DNA of 64,000 nt, from assembly GCF_030386795.1 (NCBI RefSeq), contig NZ_JANUQM010000021.1:1-64000 (forward strand). Direction: 5' to 3'. Numbering within the stretch: the stretch's first letter is position 1; each line of letters starts with the position of its first letter. This DNA comes from Streptomyces sp. S.PNR 29. Its GTDB lineage: Bacteria > Actinomycetota > Actinomycetes > Streptomycetales > Streptomycetaceae. This document shows positions 7,794 to 18,679 of this stretch, piece after piece. The notes beneath the pieces are model-generated. The model searched no databases and was not told the DNA's origin. It saw nothing but the letters and a program-made list of their open reading frames with translations. The position numbers and the translations under genes were made by a program.

Positions 7794-8810
7794 TCAGCGG
7801 TTGACCGACTGGATCTCCCGCACCGGCACGTCGGTGGTGGTGGCGAAGGTCCCGTTCGGCAGCTCGCCGCCCGTGCCGCCGGCGCCCTTCCAGGAGATCT
7901 CCCAGGTCAGAGTCGCCTTGAGGGCGTACGCGTCAGTGCCTGAGGACCGCAGGTAGGACACACCGCACGGCGGTGTCCGCTCGGCCTTGCCCTTGGCGTA
8001 CGGCTCTCCGATCGACCCGTCGTCGTTGATGGCGCACTCGCCGGACGCCGGGAAGGTCTGCGCGTCGTCCGTGCCGGGATCGATGTGCAGACTGACCGGC
8101 TTCGCGGTCGTGGTCGCCCACAGCCCGGTTCCGGGCAGGTCGGCCGTCACCGACACGGTCCTGAAGGCGGCCTTGTCCAGCCAGACCCAGGTGGGCAGGT
8201 TCACCGTCGACCTGCCGTCCGGGGCCATGGAGATCCTGGTCTCGGGCACCCTGGTCCGCTGGTGGGCGAGCCCGGCGAGGGTTTCGGTGTCGATGGCTTG
8301 GGGGACTTCGGGGTTCTGGCCGTTGGGCACCCAGAAGGGGTCGCGGTCACAGGCCTTGGCAGCGACGTCGCCCTTGTTCTCCGGGTTCTCCACGGCCACC
8401 CACCACATGCCCTCGTCGTTCTTGTCCGCGTTGAAGTCCTTGTAGGGATGGCCGTTCTTGTAGCGGTCCTTGTCGTCCGCGATGCCCTCGGGCGCGCCGC
8501 CTGCGGACTCGTACATCGACCACTTGGCTTCCGTGAAGGTCTTGAAGTCCTTGGCCTTCCAGTACGGCTCGTACCAGCAGGCCGGCGGTTCCCAGTCGAC
8601 GGAGGTGGAGGTGATCGGGCCGCCGTCCTTCGGCTGGGAGTCTCCTTCCACCTTGAAGCTGACGTGTGACTCCAGGAGGGGGCCCGAGCCCTTGCCGCTC
8701 GTCTGCACCTCACGGGAACCCGAGCCACCGCGTCCGCCTGCCACCGAGACAGGCGTGCTGACAAGGCAGAACAGAGCGGTCATCGCTGCCAACAGCCGAT
8801 AACGACTCAC
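7794..8810 (-). CDS. secreted protein of unknown function
   Basis: The product of about 338 residues has an N-terminal signal peptide (basic RYR, then LLAAMTALFCLVSTPVSVA and a cleavage site near GGRGG). The mature part is rich in Trp, Asp and Gly, with WEPPACWYEPYW and FWVPNGQNP and four or more Cys that may form disulfides. I recognise no enzymatic motif. I prefer the GTG at 8810 because it overlaps the stop of the upstream lipoprotein gene (GTGA); another GTG lies 9 bases earlier at 8819. Coupling to the lipoprotein gene suggests the two proteins act together outside the cell. Confidence 0.75.
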   Translation of the reverse strand: MSRYRLLAAMTALFCLVSTPVSVAGGRGGSGSREVQTSGKGSGPLLESHVSFKVEGDSQPKDGGPITSTSVDWEPPACWYEPYWKAKDFKTFTEAKWSMYESAGGAPEGIADDKDRYKNGHPYKDFNADKNDEGMWWVAVENPENKGDVAAKACDRDPFWVPNGQNPEVPQAIDTETLAGLAHQRTRVPETRISMAPDGRSTVNLPTWVWLDKAAFRTVSVTADLPGTGLWATTTAKPVSLHIDPGTDDAQTFPASGECAINDDGSIGEPYAKGKAERTPPCGVSYLRSSGTDAYALKATLTWEISWKGAGGTGGELPNGTFATTTDVPVREIQSVNR

Positions 8811-9457
8811 GGCTGGCACTTCTGCGACCCCCGATCCTCGGTGAGGTTCCAGATCTGCCAGACACCATCCTTGTTCTTCTTGACCCCGGTGTTGTAGAAG
8901 ACGTAGCTGTCCGCCGAGGTCTCCGTCTCCTGGACCGTATTGGTCTTCCGGTTCTTCAGGTTGGCCCGGCTCTCGTCCACGCAGTACGTCACGGCGGCAG
9001 ACGTCTTGTTGAACACCGCCACCTCACGGTCGAAGTAGCGGACCGTGCCGGTCCAACTGATGTCCTTGGCGATGTTGTCCTTGGCGTACTGGTACACCCC
9101 CATCAGTGCGGTGTCGGTGTAGTAGAAGGCCATGCCCGACTTCTTCATGTCGCCGTACGCCATGGCCTGATCGACGGAGCTGACGGCCCGCTCGTTGTCG
9201 GCCAGGATCGCGTCCTTGACAGGGTCGCCGGTCTTGCGATCCTCGAAAACGTTCTTCATGTCGCCAGGAAGCTTGATCTCGGGCCGGTCGATCCCGTCCC
9301 CCGACGTGGACGGTGAAGGCGACGCCGACTTGCCCGTGTCCGCGCCGGCGATCTTGTCGGGTCTTGAGTCGTCACCTCCCCCCGAGCCGCAGGCGGTCAG
9401 CAGCAGGGCCGCGGATGCGGTGAGCGCGGCTGTCACGAGCCGGGCGGGGCGGTTCAC
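8807..9457 (-). CDS. lipoprotein of unknown function
   Basis: This 216-residue protein has a type II signal sequence ending in the lipobox LLTAC, followed by a Ser/Pro/Gly linker (KSASPSPSTSGDG) and a soluble domain of ~150 residues. The domain reads like a small alpha+beta, NTF2-like fold (repeated aromatic strands MAFYYTD, WTGTVRYFDREVAVF, YVFYNTGVKKNKDGVWQIWN), but that is inference. It is coupled to the downstream secreted protein. Confidence 0.75.
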   Translation of the reverse strand: MNRPARLVTAALTASAALLLTACGSGGGDDSRPDKIAGADTGKSASPSPSTSGDGIDRPEIKLPGDMKNVFEDRKTGDPVKDAILADNERAVSSVDQAMAYGDMKKSGMAFYYTDTALMGVYQYAKDNIAKDISWTGTVRYFDREVAVFNKTSAAVTYCVDESRANLKNRKTNTVQETETSADSYVFYNTGVKKNKDGVWQIWNLTEDRGSQKCQP

Positions 9458-9611
9458 TCTGGACTCCCGTTGCGGTGGGGTAACTCAAGCGAACCAACGC
9501 TATAGGTGAGGCGCACACCGACACCAACCAGGGGCTGTGAGCAGGGGTGTTGCCGGTACTCACCTCGGCATCCAGGGCCGTTCGCTCGGTCCGGAACGCG
9601 AACGGACGGGC

Positions 9612-10067
9612 TCACCCCAGCACTTTGGTCAACGTGTATTCCGTAATTCCCGGCGGATAGTCGGGTATCTCGCACACCACCTGATACCCCTTCTTCCGGT
9701 AGAACTCCGGCGCCTGAAAGTCCCACGTCTCCAACCGCGCGGCCCGGCACCCCCGTTCCTCCCGCGCCACGCGCTCCGCCTCCGCGAGCAGCCGGGAGCC
9801 CAGGCCCGTTCCGCGGTGCCGTTCGTCGACCCACAGGTACGCGACGTGGAGCCAGGTCGCCCAGGTGTGGCCGGCCAGGCCACCGGCCAGGGTGTCGGTC
9901 TCGTCCAACGCCCATATGTGGAGGGGAACTTCACGCTCGTCGGGCGTTCCGCGCAGGGCGCGCAGGACCGGGGAGGCCGCAGTGTTCGTGTCGCGCAGCC
10001 GGATACGGAGCAGATCGAGCCTGGCTTTGTCGACTTCTGTCTCAATACGAAACATGCGGCACACCAT
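9612..10067 (-). CDS. GNAT-family N-acetyltransferase
   Basis: The product has about 151 residues. The acetyl-CoA binding motif A is seen as RGTGLGSRLLAEAE (pattern RxxGxGxxL) after the beta strand LHVAYLWVDERH, and motif B as APEFYRKKGYQV near the C-terminus. Substrate is unknown. Starts at 10067 and 10055 are both possible; neither has a strong ribosome binding site, so leaderless translation is plausible. It is divergent from the response regulator gene. Confidence 0.8.
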   Translation of the reverse strand: MVCRMFRIETEVDKARLDLLRIRLRDTNTAASPVLRALRGTPDEREVPLHIWALDETDTLAGGLAGHTWATWLHVAYLWVDERHRGTGLGSRLLAEAERVAREERGCRAARLETWDFQAPEFYRKKGYQVVCEIPDYPPGITEYTLTKVLG

Positions 10068-10130
10068 AAACGCGCTGGACCGCCAGTTCTGCAAATAACC
10101 TTCCGCTCCCGGCGCCCGGCCGTACCCTGA

Positions 10131-10162
10131 TGAACAGCACCGGTGGGGGCCGGTGCTGTTCA
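10131..10162 (+). other. perfect 13-bp stem-loop in a divergent intergenic region
   Basis: TGAACAGCACCGG and its exact complement are separated by 6 bases. The hairpin lies between two divergently transcribed genes, so it does not terminate any annotated gene. It could be part of the untranslated leader of the response regulator, a small RNA end, or a protein binding site. Confidence 0.55.
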
Positions 10163-10284
10163 GGGGGCGAGACAGTCGGGTACGGCGCCCGGGGTGGGGA
10201 CAGCGGTTTGTGCACGGCGGCGGCCGTGCGGCAGCGGCGACCCGTCCCGGGCGTCGTATCCGCGCCGGTTCGTCTGCCGACGAT

Positions 10285-10322
10285 GGGGTATCCCCTGCTC
10301 TTCGAGAGCGTGGGGAAGGGGG
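10285..10322 (+). repeat. dispersed GGGGTA-type Streptomyces intergenic repeat
   Basis: GGGGTATCCCCTGCTC followed by TTCGAGAGCGTGGGGAAGG is a diverged copy of the element seen at 33704-33743 (GGGGGTACCCCCTGCTC then GAAGAGCTTGGGGGAGG). From general familiarity this family is scattered widely in Streptomyces intergenic DNA. Its purine-rich 3' arm ends 4 bases before the GTG of the response regulator and probably serves as its ribosome binding site. Confidence 0.6.
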
Positions 10323-10326
10323 TTTC

Positions 10327-11094
10327 GTGGTTCGCATCCGAGTCCTGGTCGTCGACGACCATCGCATCTTCGCCGAGTCGCTCGCCGCGGCCCTGGCCGC
10401 CGAGCCGGACGTCGACGTCTCCGCCGCCGGCAGCGGCCCGGCCGCGCTGCGCTGCCTGGAGCGCGCGGCAGCCGAGGGCCGCAGGTTCGACGTGCTGCTC
10501 GTCGACGCCGATCTGGGCGGCAACCTGCCGGGGGTGCGGCCCGCCGTGCCGGTGCAGGAGGGCAGCGAGGACGGTGTCGTCGACGGGATCTCGCTCGTCG
10601 CCGGAGTGCGGTCCGCGCAGCCGAACGTGCGGACCGTCGTCCTCGCCGAGAAGGACGATCCGCGGCGGGCCGCGCTCGCCCTGCAGGCCGGAGCGTCCGG
10701 GTGGGTGGCGAAGGACTGTTCGCTGTCGCGACTGCTCACCGTCATCCGCGGTGTGCTGCGGGACGAGACGCACCTGCCGCCCGCCCTGCTCACCGGGGTG
10801 CTGAGGGAGCTCACGGCGGCCCGCAAGCACCGCACCGAGAGCGAGCAGCTCGTGGAGTCGCTGACACCGAGGGAGCGGGAAGTGCTGCGGTGCATGGTCG
10901 CCGGGCTGGGCAGGAAGGCCGTCGCCGAGCGGCTGTTCCTCTCCCCGCACACCGTGCGGACGCACATGCAGAACGTCCTCGGGAAGCTGGGCGTGCACTC
11001 CACGCTCGCCGCCGTCGCCCTCGCCCGGCGCGCCGGGGTCGGGCCCGTCGACCTAGCCGGGGATGTTGTCGAACGGGGCGGTCAGCTGGCGTAG
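10327..11094 (+). CDS. orphan LuxR/NarL-type response regulator
   Basis: The product has 255 residues. The receiver domain starts VVRIRVLVVDDHRIF (acidic pair D10-D11) and the predicted phospho-acceptor is D60 in LLVDADLGG. After beta-3 there is an unusual Gly/Pro/Val-rich insertion before the next helix. The conserved Lys lies in GWVAKDCS. The C-terminal helix-turn-helix (LTPREREVLRCMVAG to VRTHMQNVLGKLGV) is a clear GerE/LuxR domain. No histidine kinase gene is adjacent. The GTG start is preceded by GGGGAAGGGGG. The 3' end overlaps the convergent MarR gene by about 40 bp. Confidence 0.88.
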   Translation: MVRIRVLVVDDHRIFAESLAAALAAEPDVDVSAAGSGPAALRCLERAAAEGRRFDVLLVDADLGGNLPGVRPAVPVQEGSEDGVVDGISLVAGVRSAQPNVRTVVLAEKDDPRRAALALQAGASGWVAKDCSLSRLLTVIRGVLRDETHLPPALLTGVLRELTAARKHRTESEQLVESLTPREREVLRCMVAGLGRKAVAERLFLSPHTVRTHMQNVLGKLGVHSTLAAVALARRAGVGPVDLAGDVVERGGQLA

Positions 11095-11550
11095 CAGCCC
11101 GGCCAGCTCGCTGCGCTGAGCGCGGGAGAGTTCCGCGAGGATCGCCCGCTCCTGGTCCAGCAGACCGGCGAGTGCCTGATCGGCGCGGTCGCGGCCCTCG
11201 TCCGTGAGGCGGACCAGCACTCCGCGCCGGTCGCTCGGGTCGGGCAGGCGCTCCACCAGGCCCTTCTTCGCCAGGCGGTCGATGCGGTTGGTCATCGTCC
11301 CCGAGGTGACCAGGGTCTGCGTCAGCAACTGGCCGGGCGAGAGCTGGTACGGCGTTCCCGCGCGCCTCAGCGCCGTCAGGACGTCGAACTCCCAGGGCTC
11401 CAGACCGTGCTCGGAGAAGGCCAGCCGGCGCGCACGGTCCAGATGCCGGGCCAGTCTGCTCACCCGGCTGAGCACCTCAAGTGGTTCCACGTCGAGGTCC
11501 GGGCGCTCTCGGCGCCACGCTGCGACCAGCCGATCGACCTCGTCCTCCAT
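11053..11550 (-). CDS. tamR: MarR-family regulator, TamR-like
   Basis: The product has 165 residues with the MarR winged helix: LEPWEFDVLTALRRAG, then LVTSGTMTNRIDRLAKKGLVERLPDPSDRRGVLVRLTDEG (recognition helix and wing). It is divergent from a trans-aconitate methyltransferase gene, the arrangement described for S. coelicolor TamR, which binds citrate and aconitate isomers and controls tam and aconitase. The shared 120-bp spacer holds two TTGACGTCAA sites, consistent with autoregulation. Assignment as TamR rests on this context plus the family match. Confidence 0.88.
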   Translation of the reverse strand: MEDEVDRLVAAWRRERPDLDVEPLEVLSRVSRLARHLDRARRLAFSEHGLEPWEFDVLTALRRAGTPYQLSPGQLLTQTLVTSGTMTNRIDRLAKKGLVERLPDPSDRRGVLVRLTDEGRDRADQALAGLLDQERAILAELSRAQRSELAGLLRQLTAPFDNIPG

Positions 11551-11585
11551 GGCGATCAGTGTAGTGGTTGTGTCGATGTGAAGTC

Positions 11586-11612
11586 TCTTGACGTCAAGAT
11601 GGTTGACGTCAA
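11586..11612. promoter_or_regulatory. tandem palindromic operator for TamR between tamR and tam
   Basis: TCTTGACGTCAAGA (11586-11599) is a perfect palindrome, and a second core, TTGACGTCAA, follows at 11603-11612 with centres 15 bp apart. Such 10-14 bp palindromes are typical MarR dimer sites. The pair lies 36-60 bp from each of the two divergent starts, in position to regulate both. Confidence 0.78.
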
Positions 11613-11672
11613 GCTAACTGTCGGGTGACGCTGGACGTACCCGCCGACCACGGTCACCGCCAGGAGGCTCCC

Positions 11673-12494
11673 ATGCCCGCCACCCCCACCTGGGACCCCG
11701 CCCAGTACCTCCGCCACGCCGGCCACCGCGCCCGCCCCTTCACCGACCTCCTCGCCCGCATCCCCGGCCTCCCCACGCAACCGCCCGCAGGGCCCCGCAT
11801 CGCCGACCTCGGCTGCGGCGCCGGCAACGTCACCGCCCTGCTGGCCGACCGCTGGCCCACCGCGCGGATCACGGGGTACGACAACTCGCCGCAGATGCTC
11901 GCCGACGCCCAGGCCTACGCAGGCCCCACCCCGGGCGGCGGCCGGCTCGACTTCGCCCACGCCGACGCCACGACCTGGACGCCCAGCGAGCCGTACGACC
12001 TGATCGTGTCGAACGCCGCCCTGCAGTGGGTCGACGGCCACCTCGACGCCTTCCCCGCCTGGCTGGACGGCCTCACCCCCGGCGGCACCTTCGCCTTCCA
12101 GGTACCCAACAACATCGACGCGCCCCTGCACGCCCTCATGCGCGAACTCGGCAACACCCCCCGCTGGAAGGACCGGCTCGGTCACGTCCTGCGCCACGAG
12201 GACTCCGTGCACGCGCCCGGCGTCTACCTCGACCGGCTCGCCCGGCTCGGCTGCGAGACGGACGTGTGGGAGACGACGTACCTGCACGTCCTCACCGGCG
12301 AGGACCCCGTCCTCGACTGGGTCAAGGGCACCGGCCTGCGCCCGGTGCTCACCGCGCTCGACGGCGACCCGGAGGCCCGGGACGCCTTCGTCACCGCATA
12401 CCGCGACCTGCTCCGCGAGGCCTACCCGAGCGCCGGCTACGGCACGGTCCTGCCGTTCCGCCGCCTGTTCGCCGTCGCGCGGAAAGCAGCCTGA
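11673..12494 (+). CDS. tam: trans-aconitate 2-methyltransferase
   Basis: Tam (273 aa) is a SAM-dependent enzyme that methylates trans-aconitate, an aconitase inhibitor. The N-terminus WDPAQYLRHAGHRARPFTDL and motif I VADLGCGAGN-like IADLGCGAGNVTALL match the E. coli Tam pattern, followed by GYDNSPQML, SNAALQWVDGH and the C-terminal DWVKGTGLRP. The start is the ATG 8 bases after AGGAGG rather than an upstream in-frame GTG. Control by the divergent MarR regulator is suggested by the operator pair. Confidence 0.92.
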   Translation: MPATPTWDPAQYLRHAGHRARPFTDLLARIPGLPTQPPAGPRIADLGCGAGNVTALLADRWPTARITGYDNSPQMLADAQAYAGPTPGGGRLDFAHADATTWTPSEPYDLIVSNAALQWVDGHLDAFPAWLDGLTPGGTFAFQVPNNIDAPLHALMRELGNTPRWKDRLGHVLRHEDSVHAPGVYLDRLARLGCETDVWETTYLHVLTGEDPVLDWVKGTGLRPVLTALDGDPEARDAFVTAYRDLLREAYPSAGYGTVLPFRRLFAVARKAA

Positions 12495-12514
12495 GCCACC
12501 GCGCCCAACAGGCC

Positions 12515-13192
12515 CTAGGACTTCCGGTGCCCGATCAGCCGCGGCTTCTGCTCCAGCCCGTCCAGCCCGTGCCACGCCAGGTTCACCAGATGCGCCGCAA
12601 CTTCCGCCTTCTTCGGGCGGCGCACGTCCAGCCACCACTGGCCGGTGAGCGCCACCATGCCCACCAGGGCCTGCGCGTACAGGGGGGCCAGCTTCGGGTC
12701 GAAGCCGCGGCTCTTGAACTCCTTGCCGAGGATGTCCTCCACCTGCGTGGCGATGTCCGAGATGAGGGAGGCGAAGGAACCCGTCGACTGGGGGATGGGG
12801 GAGTCACGGACCAGGATGCGGAAACCGTCCGTGGACTCCTCGATGTAGTCCAGAAGGGCGAAAGCCGCCTGCTCCAGCAGTTCGCGGGGGTGGCCCGCGG
12901 TGAGCGAGCCGGTCACCATGTCCAGCAGACGCCGCATCTCGCGGTCCACCACCACCGCGTACAGGCCCTCCTTGCCGCCGAAGTGCTCGTACACCACCGG
13001 CTTGGACACCCCGGCCTTCGCCGCGATCTCCTCCACCGACGTGCCCTCGAAACCCTTGGCCGCGAAGAGGGTGCGACCGATCTCCAGCAGCTGCTGGCGG
13101 CGCTCGGCACCGGTCATCCGGGTGCGACGCGCTCGCCGCGGCTTGTCATTGCTGGGAGTGCTGCTCGAGTCGGTCGCCACGGCGACCATCAT
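12515..13192 (-). CDS. TetR-family regulator, probable desaturase repressor
   Basis: The product has 225 residues. The N-terminal TetR helix-turn-helix (RRQQLLEIGRTLFAAKGFEG, SVEEIAAKAGVSKPVVYEHF, GGKEGLYAVVV) spans about residues 28-75, and the rest is an all-helical ligand domain. It starts within the stop of the fatty acid desaturase gene (ATGA), so it is translated from the same transcript. A role in sensing acyl-CoA or unsaturated fatty acids and repressing the desaturase is inferred from the operon and from the palindrome at 14247-14271. Confidence 0.88.
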   Translation of the reverse strand: MMVAVATDSSSTPSNDKPRRARRTRMTGAERRQQLLEIGRTLFAAKGFEGTSVEEIAAKAGVSKPVVYEHFGGKEGLYAVVVDREMRRLLDMVTGSLTAGHPRELLEQAAFALLDYIEESTDGFRILVRDSPIPQSTGSFASLISDIATQVEDILGKEFKSRGFDPKLAPLYAQALVGMVALTGQWWLDVRRPKKAEVAAHLVNLAWHGLDGLEQKPRLIGHRKS

Positions 13193-14199
13193 GCCGCCTT
13201 GACGGGCTCCTTCCCGTCCCGGGAGCCGCCTTCCCCGGTGTTACGGCGGGAATCGATACGCGAGCGTGACGGCCAGCGCACGTCGTACGCCCACCCGAGC
13301 ATCTCGAACCAGCGGATGAACCGGGCCGAGGAGTCCAGCTGGCCGCGCTCCACACCGTGCCGCGCGGACGTCGGGTCGGCGTGGTGCAGGTTGTGCCAGG
13401 ACTCGCCGCAGGACAGGATCGCCAGCCACCACACGTTGCCCGAACGGTCACGCGACTTGAACGGGCGCTTGCCCACCGCGTGGCAGATCGAGTTGATCGA
13501 CCACGTCACATGGTGCAGCAGCGCCACCCGCACGAGTGACCCCCAGAAGAACGCGGTGAACGCGCCCCACCACGACATGGTGACCAGACCGCCGATCAGC
13601 GGCGGCACGGCCAGGGACACCACCGTCCACAGGACGAACTGGCGGGAGATCGTGCGCAGCGTCCTGTCCTTGATCAGGTCCGGCGCGTACTTGTCCTGCG
13701 GCGTCTGCTCCTCGTCGAACATCCAGCCGATGTGGGCCCACCACAGGCCCTTCATCAGGGCGGGGATCGTCTCCCCGTACCGCCACGGCGAGTGCGGGTC
13801 ACCCTCCGCGTCGGAGAACTTGTGGTGCTTGCGGTGGTCGGCGACCCACCGCACCAGCGGCCCCTCCACCGCCAGCGAACCCATGATCGCCAGCGCGATC
13901 TTCAGGGGCCGCTTGGCCTTGAAGGAACCATGGGTGAAGTGACGGTGGAAACCGATCGTGATGCCGTGGCAGCCCAGGAAGTAGAAGAAGACCAGCAGAC
14001 CGAGGTCCAGCCAGCTCACCCCCCACCCCCACGCCAGCGGCACCGCCGCGAGCAGCGCCAGGAACGGGACGGTGATGAACAGCAGCAGCGTGATCTGCTC
14101 GATCGAGCGCTTCTGCTCGCCACCCAGCGTGGCGGACGGAGCGGTTGTCTCATCGGGCGCCTTCGGGGCGTCTTCGATCACATCGGAACTCGTGGTCAT
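13189..14199 (-). CDS. acyl-CoA/fatty acid desaturase
   Basis: This membrane di-iron desaturase has 336 residues. The three His boxes are HRHFTH (near residue 75), HRKHH (near 112) and HNLHH (near 278), matching the delta-9 acyl-CoA desaturase family. Four hydrophobic segments occur in pairs (around residues 33-65 and 165-200). It introduces a double bond into membrane acyl chains with O2 and an electron donor. I chose the ATG that follows GGGGAC; the open frame extends upstream without support. The coupled TetR gene downstream is probably its regulator. Confidence 0.92.
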   Translation of the reverse strand: MTTSSDVIEDAPKAPDETTAPSATLGGEQKRSIEQITLLLFITVPFLALLAAVPLAWGWGVSWLDLGLLVFFYFLGCHGITIGFHRHFTHGSFKAKRPLKIALAIMGSLAVEGPLVRWVADHRKHHKFSDAEGDPHSPWRYGETIPALMKGLWWAHIGWMFDEEQTPQDKYAPDLIKDRTLRTISRQFVLWTVVSLAVPPLIGGLVTMSWWGAFTAFFWGSLVRVALLHHVTWSINSICHAVGKRPFKSRDRSGNVWWLAILSCGESWHNLHHADPTSARHGVERGQLDSSARFIRWFEMLGWAYDVRWPSRSRIDSRRNTGEGGSRDGKEPVKAA

Positions 14200-14246
14200 G
14201 GGCGTCCCCTGTGGGGTCAGAGAAGTTGAGGCCGGTGCCGGGCCGC

Positions 14247-14271
14247 CGGAACCGTACTCCCTACGGTTCCG
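14247..14271. promoter_or_regulatory. perfect inverted repeat upstream of the desaturase
   Basis: CGGAACCGTA, a 5-base spacer and TACGGTTCCG form a perfect 10-bp inverted repeat about 50 bp before the desaturase ATG. Next to it (14275-14290) lies a weaker repeat around CTACGGCGTCGTAAG. Its size fits a TetR dimer site, and the coupled TetR protein is the obvious candidate ligand. Confidence 0.7.
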
Positions 14272-14489
14272 TAACCTACGGCGTCGTAAGTATGGCAGCG
14301 CGTTGCCCGGCGGCAAGAGCCCGACAGCCTGCGCGTCCCACCCGCCGCCTATCCTTGGAATCGGTCGGACAGCGCGGTCCGCTCTGATGTTCTTCCCGGA
14401 TGCCCAGGCCCGTAAGCGGCACCTGCCGCGCGAGACACCGTCCGGGTTCCCCTCCCAGACGAGCTTCAACACTGCAAGGAGCCGCACCT

Positions 14490-17231
<2,742 letters not shown>

Positions 17232-17246
17232 CCGCCGCACACCACA

Positions 17247-17289
17247 TGAGGGTGCCCCCGGGCCTCGTACGAGCCCGGGGGCACCCTCA
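17247..17289. terminator. 17-bp stem-loop terminator between ppc and the surface protein gene
   Basis: TGAGGGTGCCCCCGGGC pairs perfectly with its complement across a 9-base loop, 15 bp after the ppc stop and 10 bp from the convergent stop at 17299. It can act on both strands. Confidence 0.8.
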
Positions 17290-17298
17290 CGCGCTTCG

Positions 17299-18003
17299 TC
17301 AGCCCCGGTCCGCCCTACGGCGCCGGACGGCCAGGTAACCACCCGCCGCCAGCAGCGCGGCCGCGACGCCCGACAGCACGCCCACCGGGGCACCGTTGCC
17401 GGTCTCCGCCAGGTCACCCTCCGAGCCGCCCCCCGCCGACGGCGACGAGGACACGGACGGATCCGAACCCTCCGCCGGCGACGACGAGCCCGCAGACGCC
17501 GACGCCGTCACCGAACCCGACGGCGAGGCCGACGCGGACGGAGACGACGGGGACGACGACGGCGAAGCGCCGCCCCCCGCCCCGTCTTCACAATCCGACC
17601 AGAACACCTTGTGCTTGGCGGCGCCCTTCTCGCCGTCGAATTTCCAGAACAACTTGTAGTGACCGTCGGGCAGCGACAGATCCCCCGTACGGCCATGACC
17701 CTCGCCGTCGAGGGCGATGGCGCCGGACTTCACCGTCTCGCCCTTCGTCGCGGCCGTCGGAGCCCAGGCCTCGATGTGCCAGTCGACCTGCTGACCGCCG
17801 TCAAAACCGAAGGCGTCCAGGTAGAACGTGCACACATGCGGATCGTTGCGCCGCAACTCCTCGCCGGTACCGGCGTCATGGATCTTGACGGTCCCGTTGT
17901 CACCCGGAGCCGTGGCATGAGCGGCCGGCGCGATGAGGAACGCCGCCGAAGCGACGGCGGACACCGCGCCGACGCGGATGAGGGTTCGCATGAAGCAGTC
18001 CAT
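17299..18003 (-). CDS. sortase-anchored surface protein with LAETG motif
   Basis: The product of about 234 residues has a signal peptide (MRTLIRVGAVSAVASAAFLIAPAAHA) and a compact extracellular domain with two Cys (VCTFYLDAFGF and VFWSDCED). A Ser/Pro/Ala-rich stalk of ~60 residues follows, then LAETG, a hydrophobic segment and a basic RRRRADRG tail. LAxTG is the class E sortase signal of streptomycetes, so covalent wall attachment is expected. The function of the head domain is unknown. Starts at 18003 and 17991 are both possible; no strong ribosome binding site decides. Confidence 0.82.
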   Translation of the reverse strand: MDCFMRTLIRVGAVSAVASAAFLIAPAAHATAPGDNGTVKIHDAGTGEELRRNDPHVCTFYLDAFGFDGGQQVDWHIEAWAPTAATKGETVKSGAIALDGEGHGRTGDLSLPDGHYKLFWKFDGEKGAAKHKVFWSDCEDGAGGGASPSSSPSSPSASASPSGSVTASASAGSSSPAEGSDPSVSSSPSAGGGSEGDLAETGNGAPVGVLSGVAAALLAAGGYLAVRRRRADRG

Positions 18004-18124
18004 CTTCGAGAGGTGAAACGGAAGATGTGGAGGGGGCGGCTCAGCTTCCAGTACCGACGGGTAGCCGGTCAATCACAAACAAGCAACAGTCGTCCTCCAC
18101 AGATATGAAGAACGCGCGAACCCC

Positions 18125-18625
18125 TCAGACAGTCACGAAAGCAGCCGTCAGCAACGCGAACCCCGCCGCCAGCAACACCCACGCCGCCCGCGACAACCGC
18201 AGGCCCCCCGCCACCACCACCGACGCCAGCAACAACGCCCCACCCAACGGAACCCACGCGTACAGAACCCCGGCCGGCCCCGAACGCACCACGTCATCAC
18301 TGCCCGGCTTCACGACGACCGTGTACGTCTCCCCCTTGCGCACCGCCACCGTGTCCTCGATGACCACCTGCCGCCGCGCCTGCGACCCCGCCGACATCGG
18401 CGTGTACGGCCCCGAACAGACATCCCCGGCACACCGCGTCACCTCGACCGTGCCCTGCTCCCGCCCCTTGGTGAGCATCACATGCTGCGCCGTCCCCCAC
18501 GACGCCCACACGCCCGCGATCAGAATCAGCACCGCGACCGTCCCCATCGCCGCGACCCGGCCGAACCGCAGCACGGCGAACGAGGCCTGACGGGAGGAGA
18601 CCGAGGAGAGGGCAGTGACAGGCAT
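18125..18625 (-). CDS. two-TM membrane protein, unknown function
   Basis: The product of about 166 residues has one N-terminal membrane helix (VAAMGTVAVLILIAGVWASW), an extracytoplasmic domain with a close Cys pair (TRCAGDVCSGPYTP) and two C-terminal hydrophobic stretches. I chose the ATG at 18625; earlier in-frame starts at 18637 and 18652 overlap a possible -35 element (TTGACC). The family is not recognised. It lies between pth and the sortase substrate gene on the same strand. Confidence 0.65.
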   Translation of the reverse strand: MPVTALSSVSSRQASFAVLRFGRVAAMGTVAVLILIAGVWASWGTAQHVMLTKGREQGTVEVTRCAGDVCSGPYTPMSAGSQARRQVVIEDTVAVRKGETYTVVVKPGSDDVVRSGPAGVLYAWVPLGGALLLASVVVAGGLRLSRAAWVLLAAGFALLTAAFVTV

Positions 18626-18679
18626 GGCCGGGATCATTGGCCATACCCGCACGGCTGGTCAACTCCCGGGGGTGCCACC

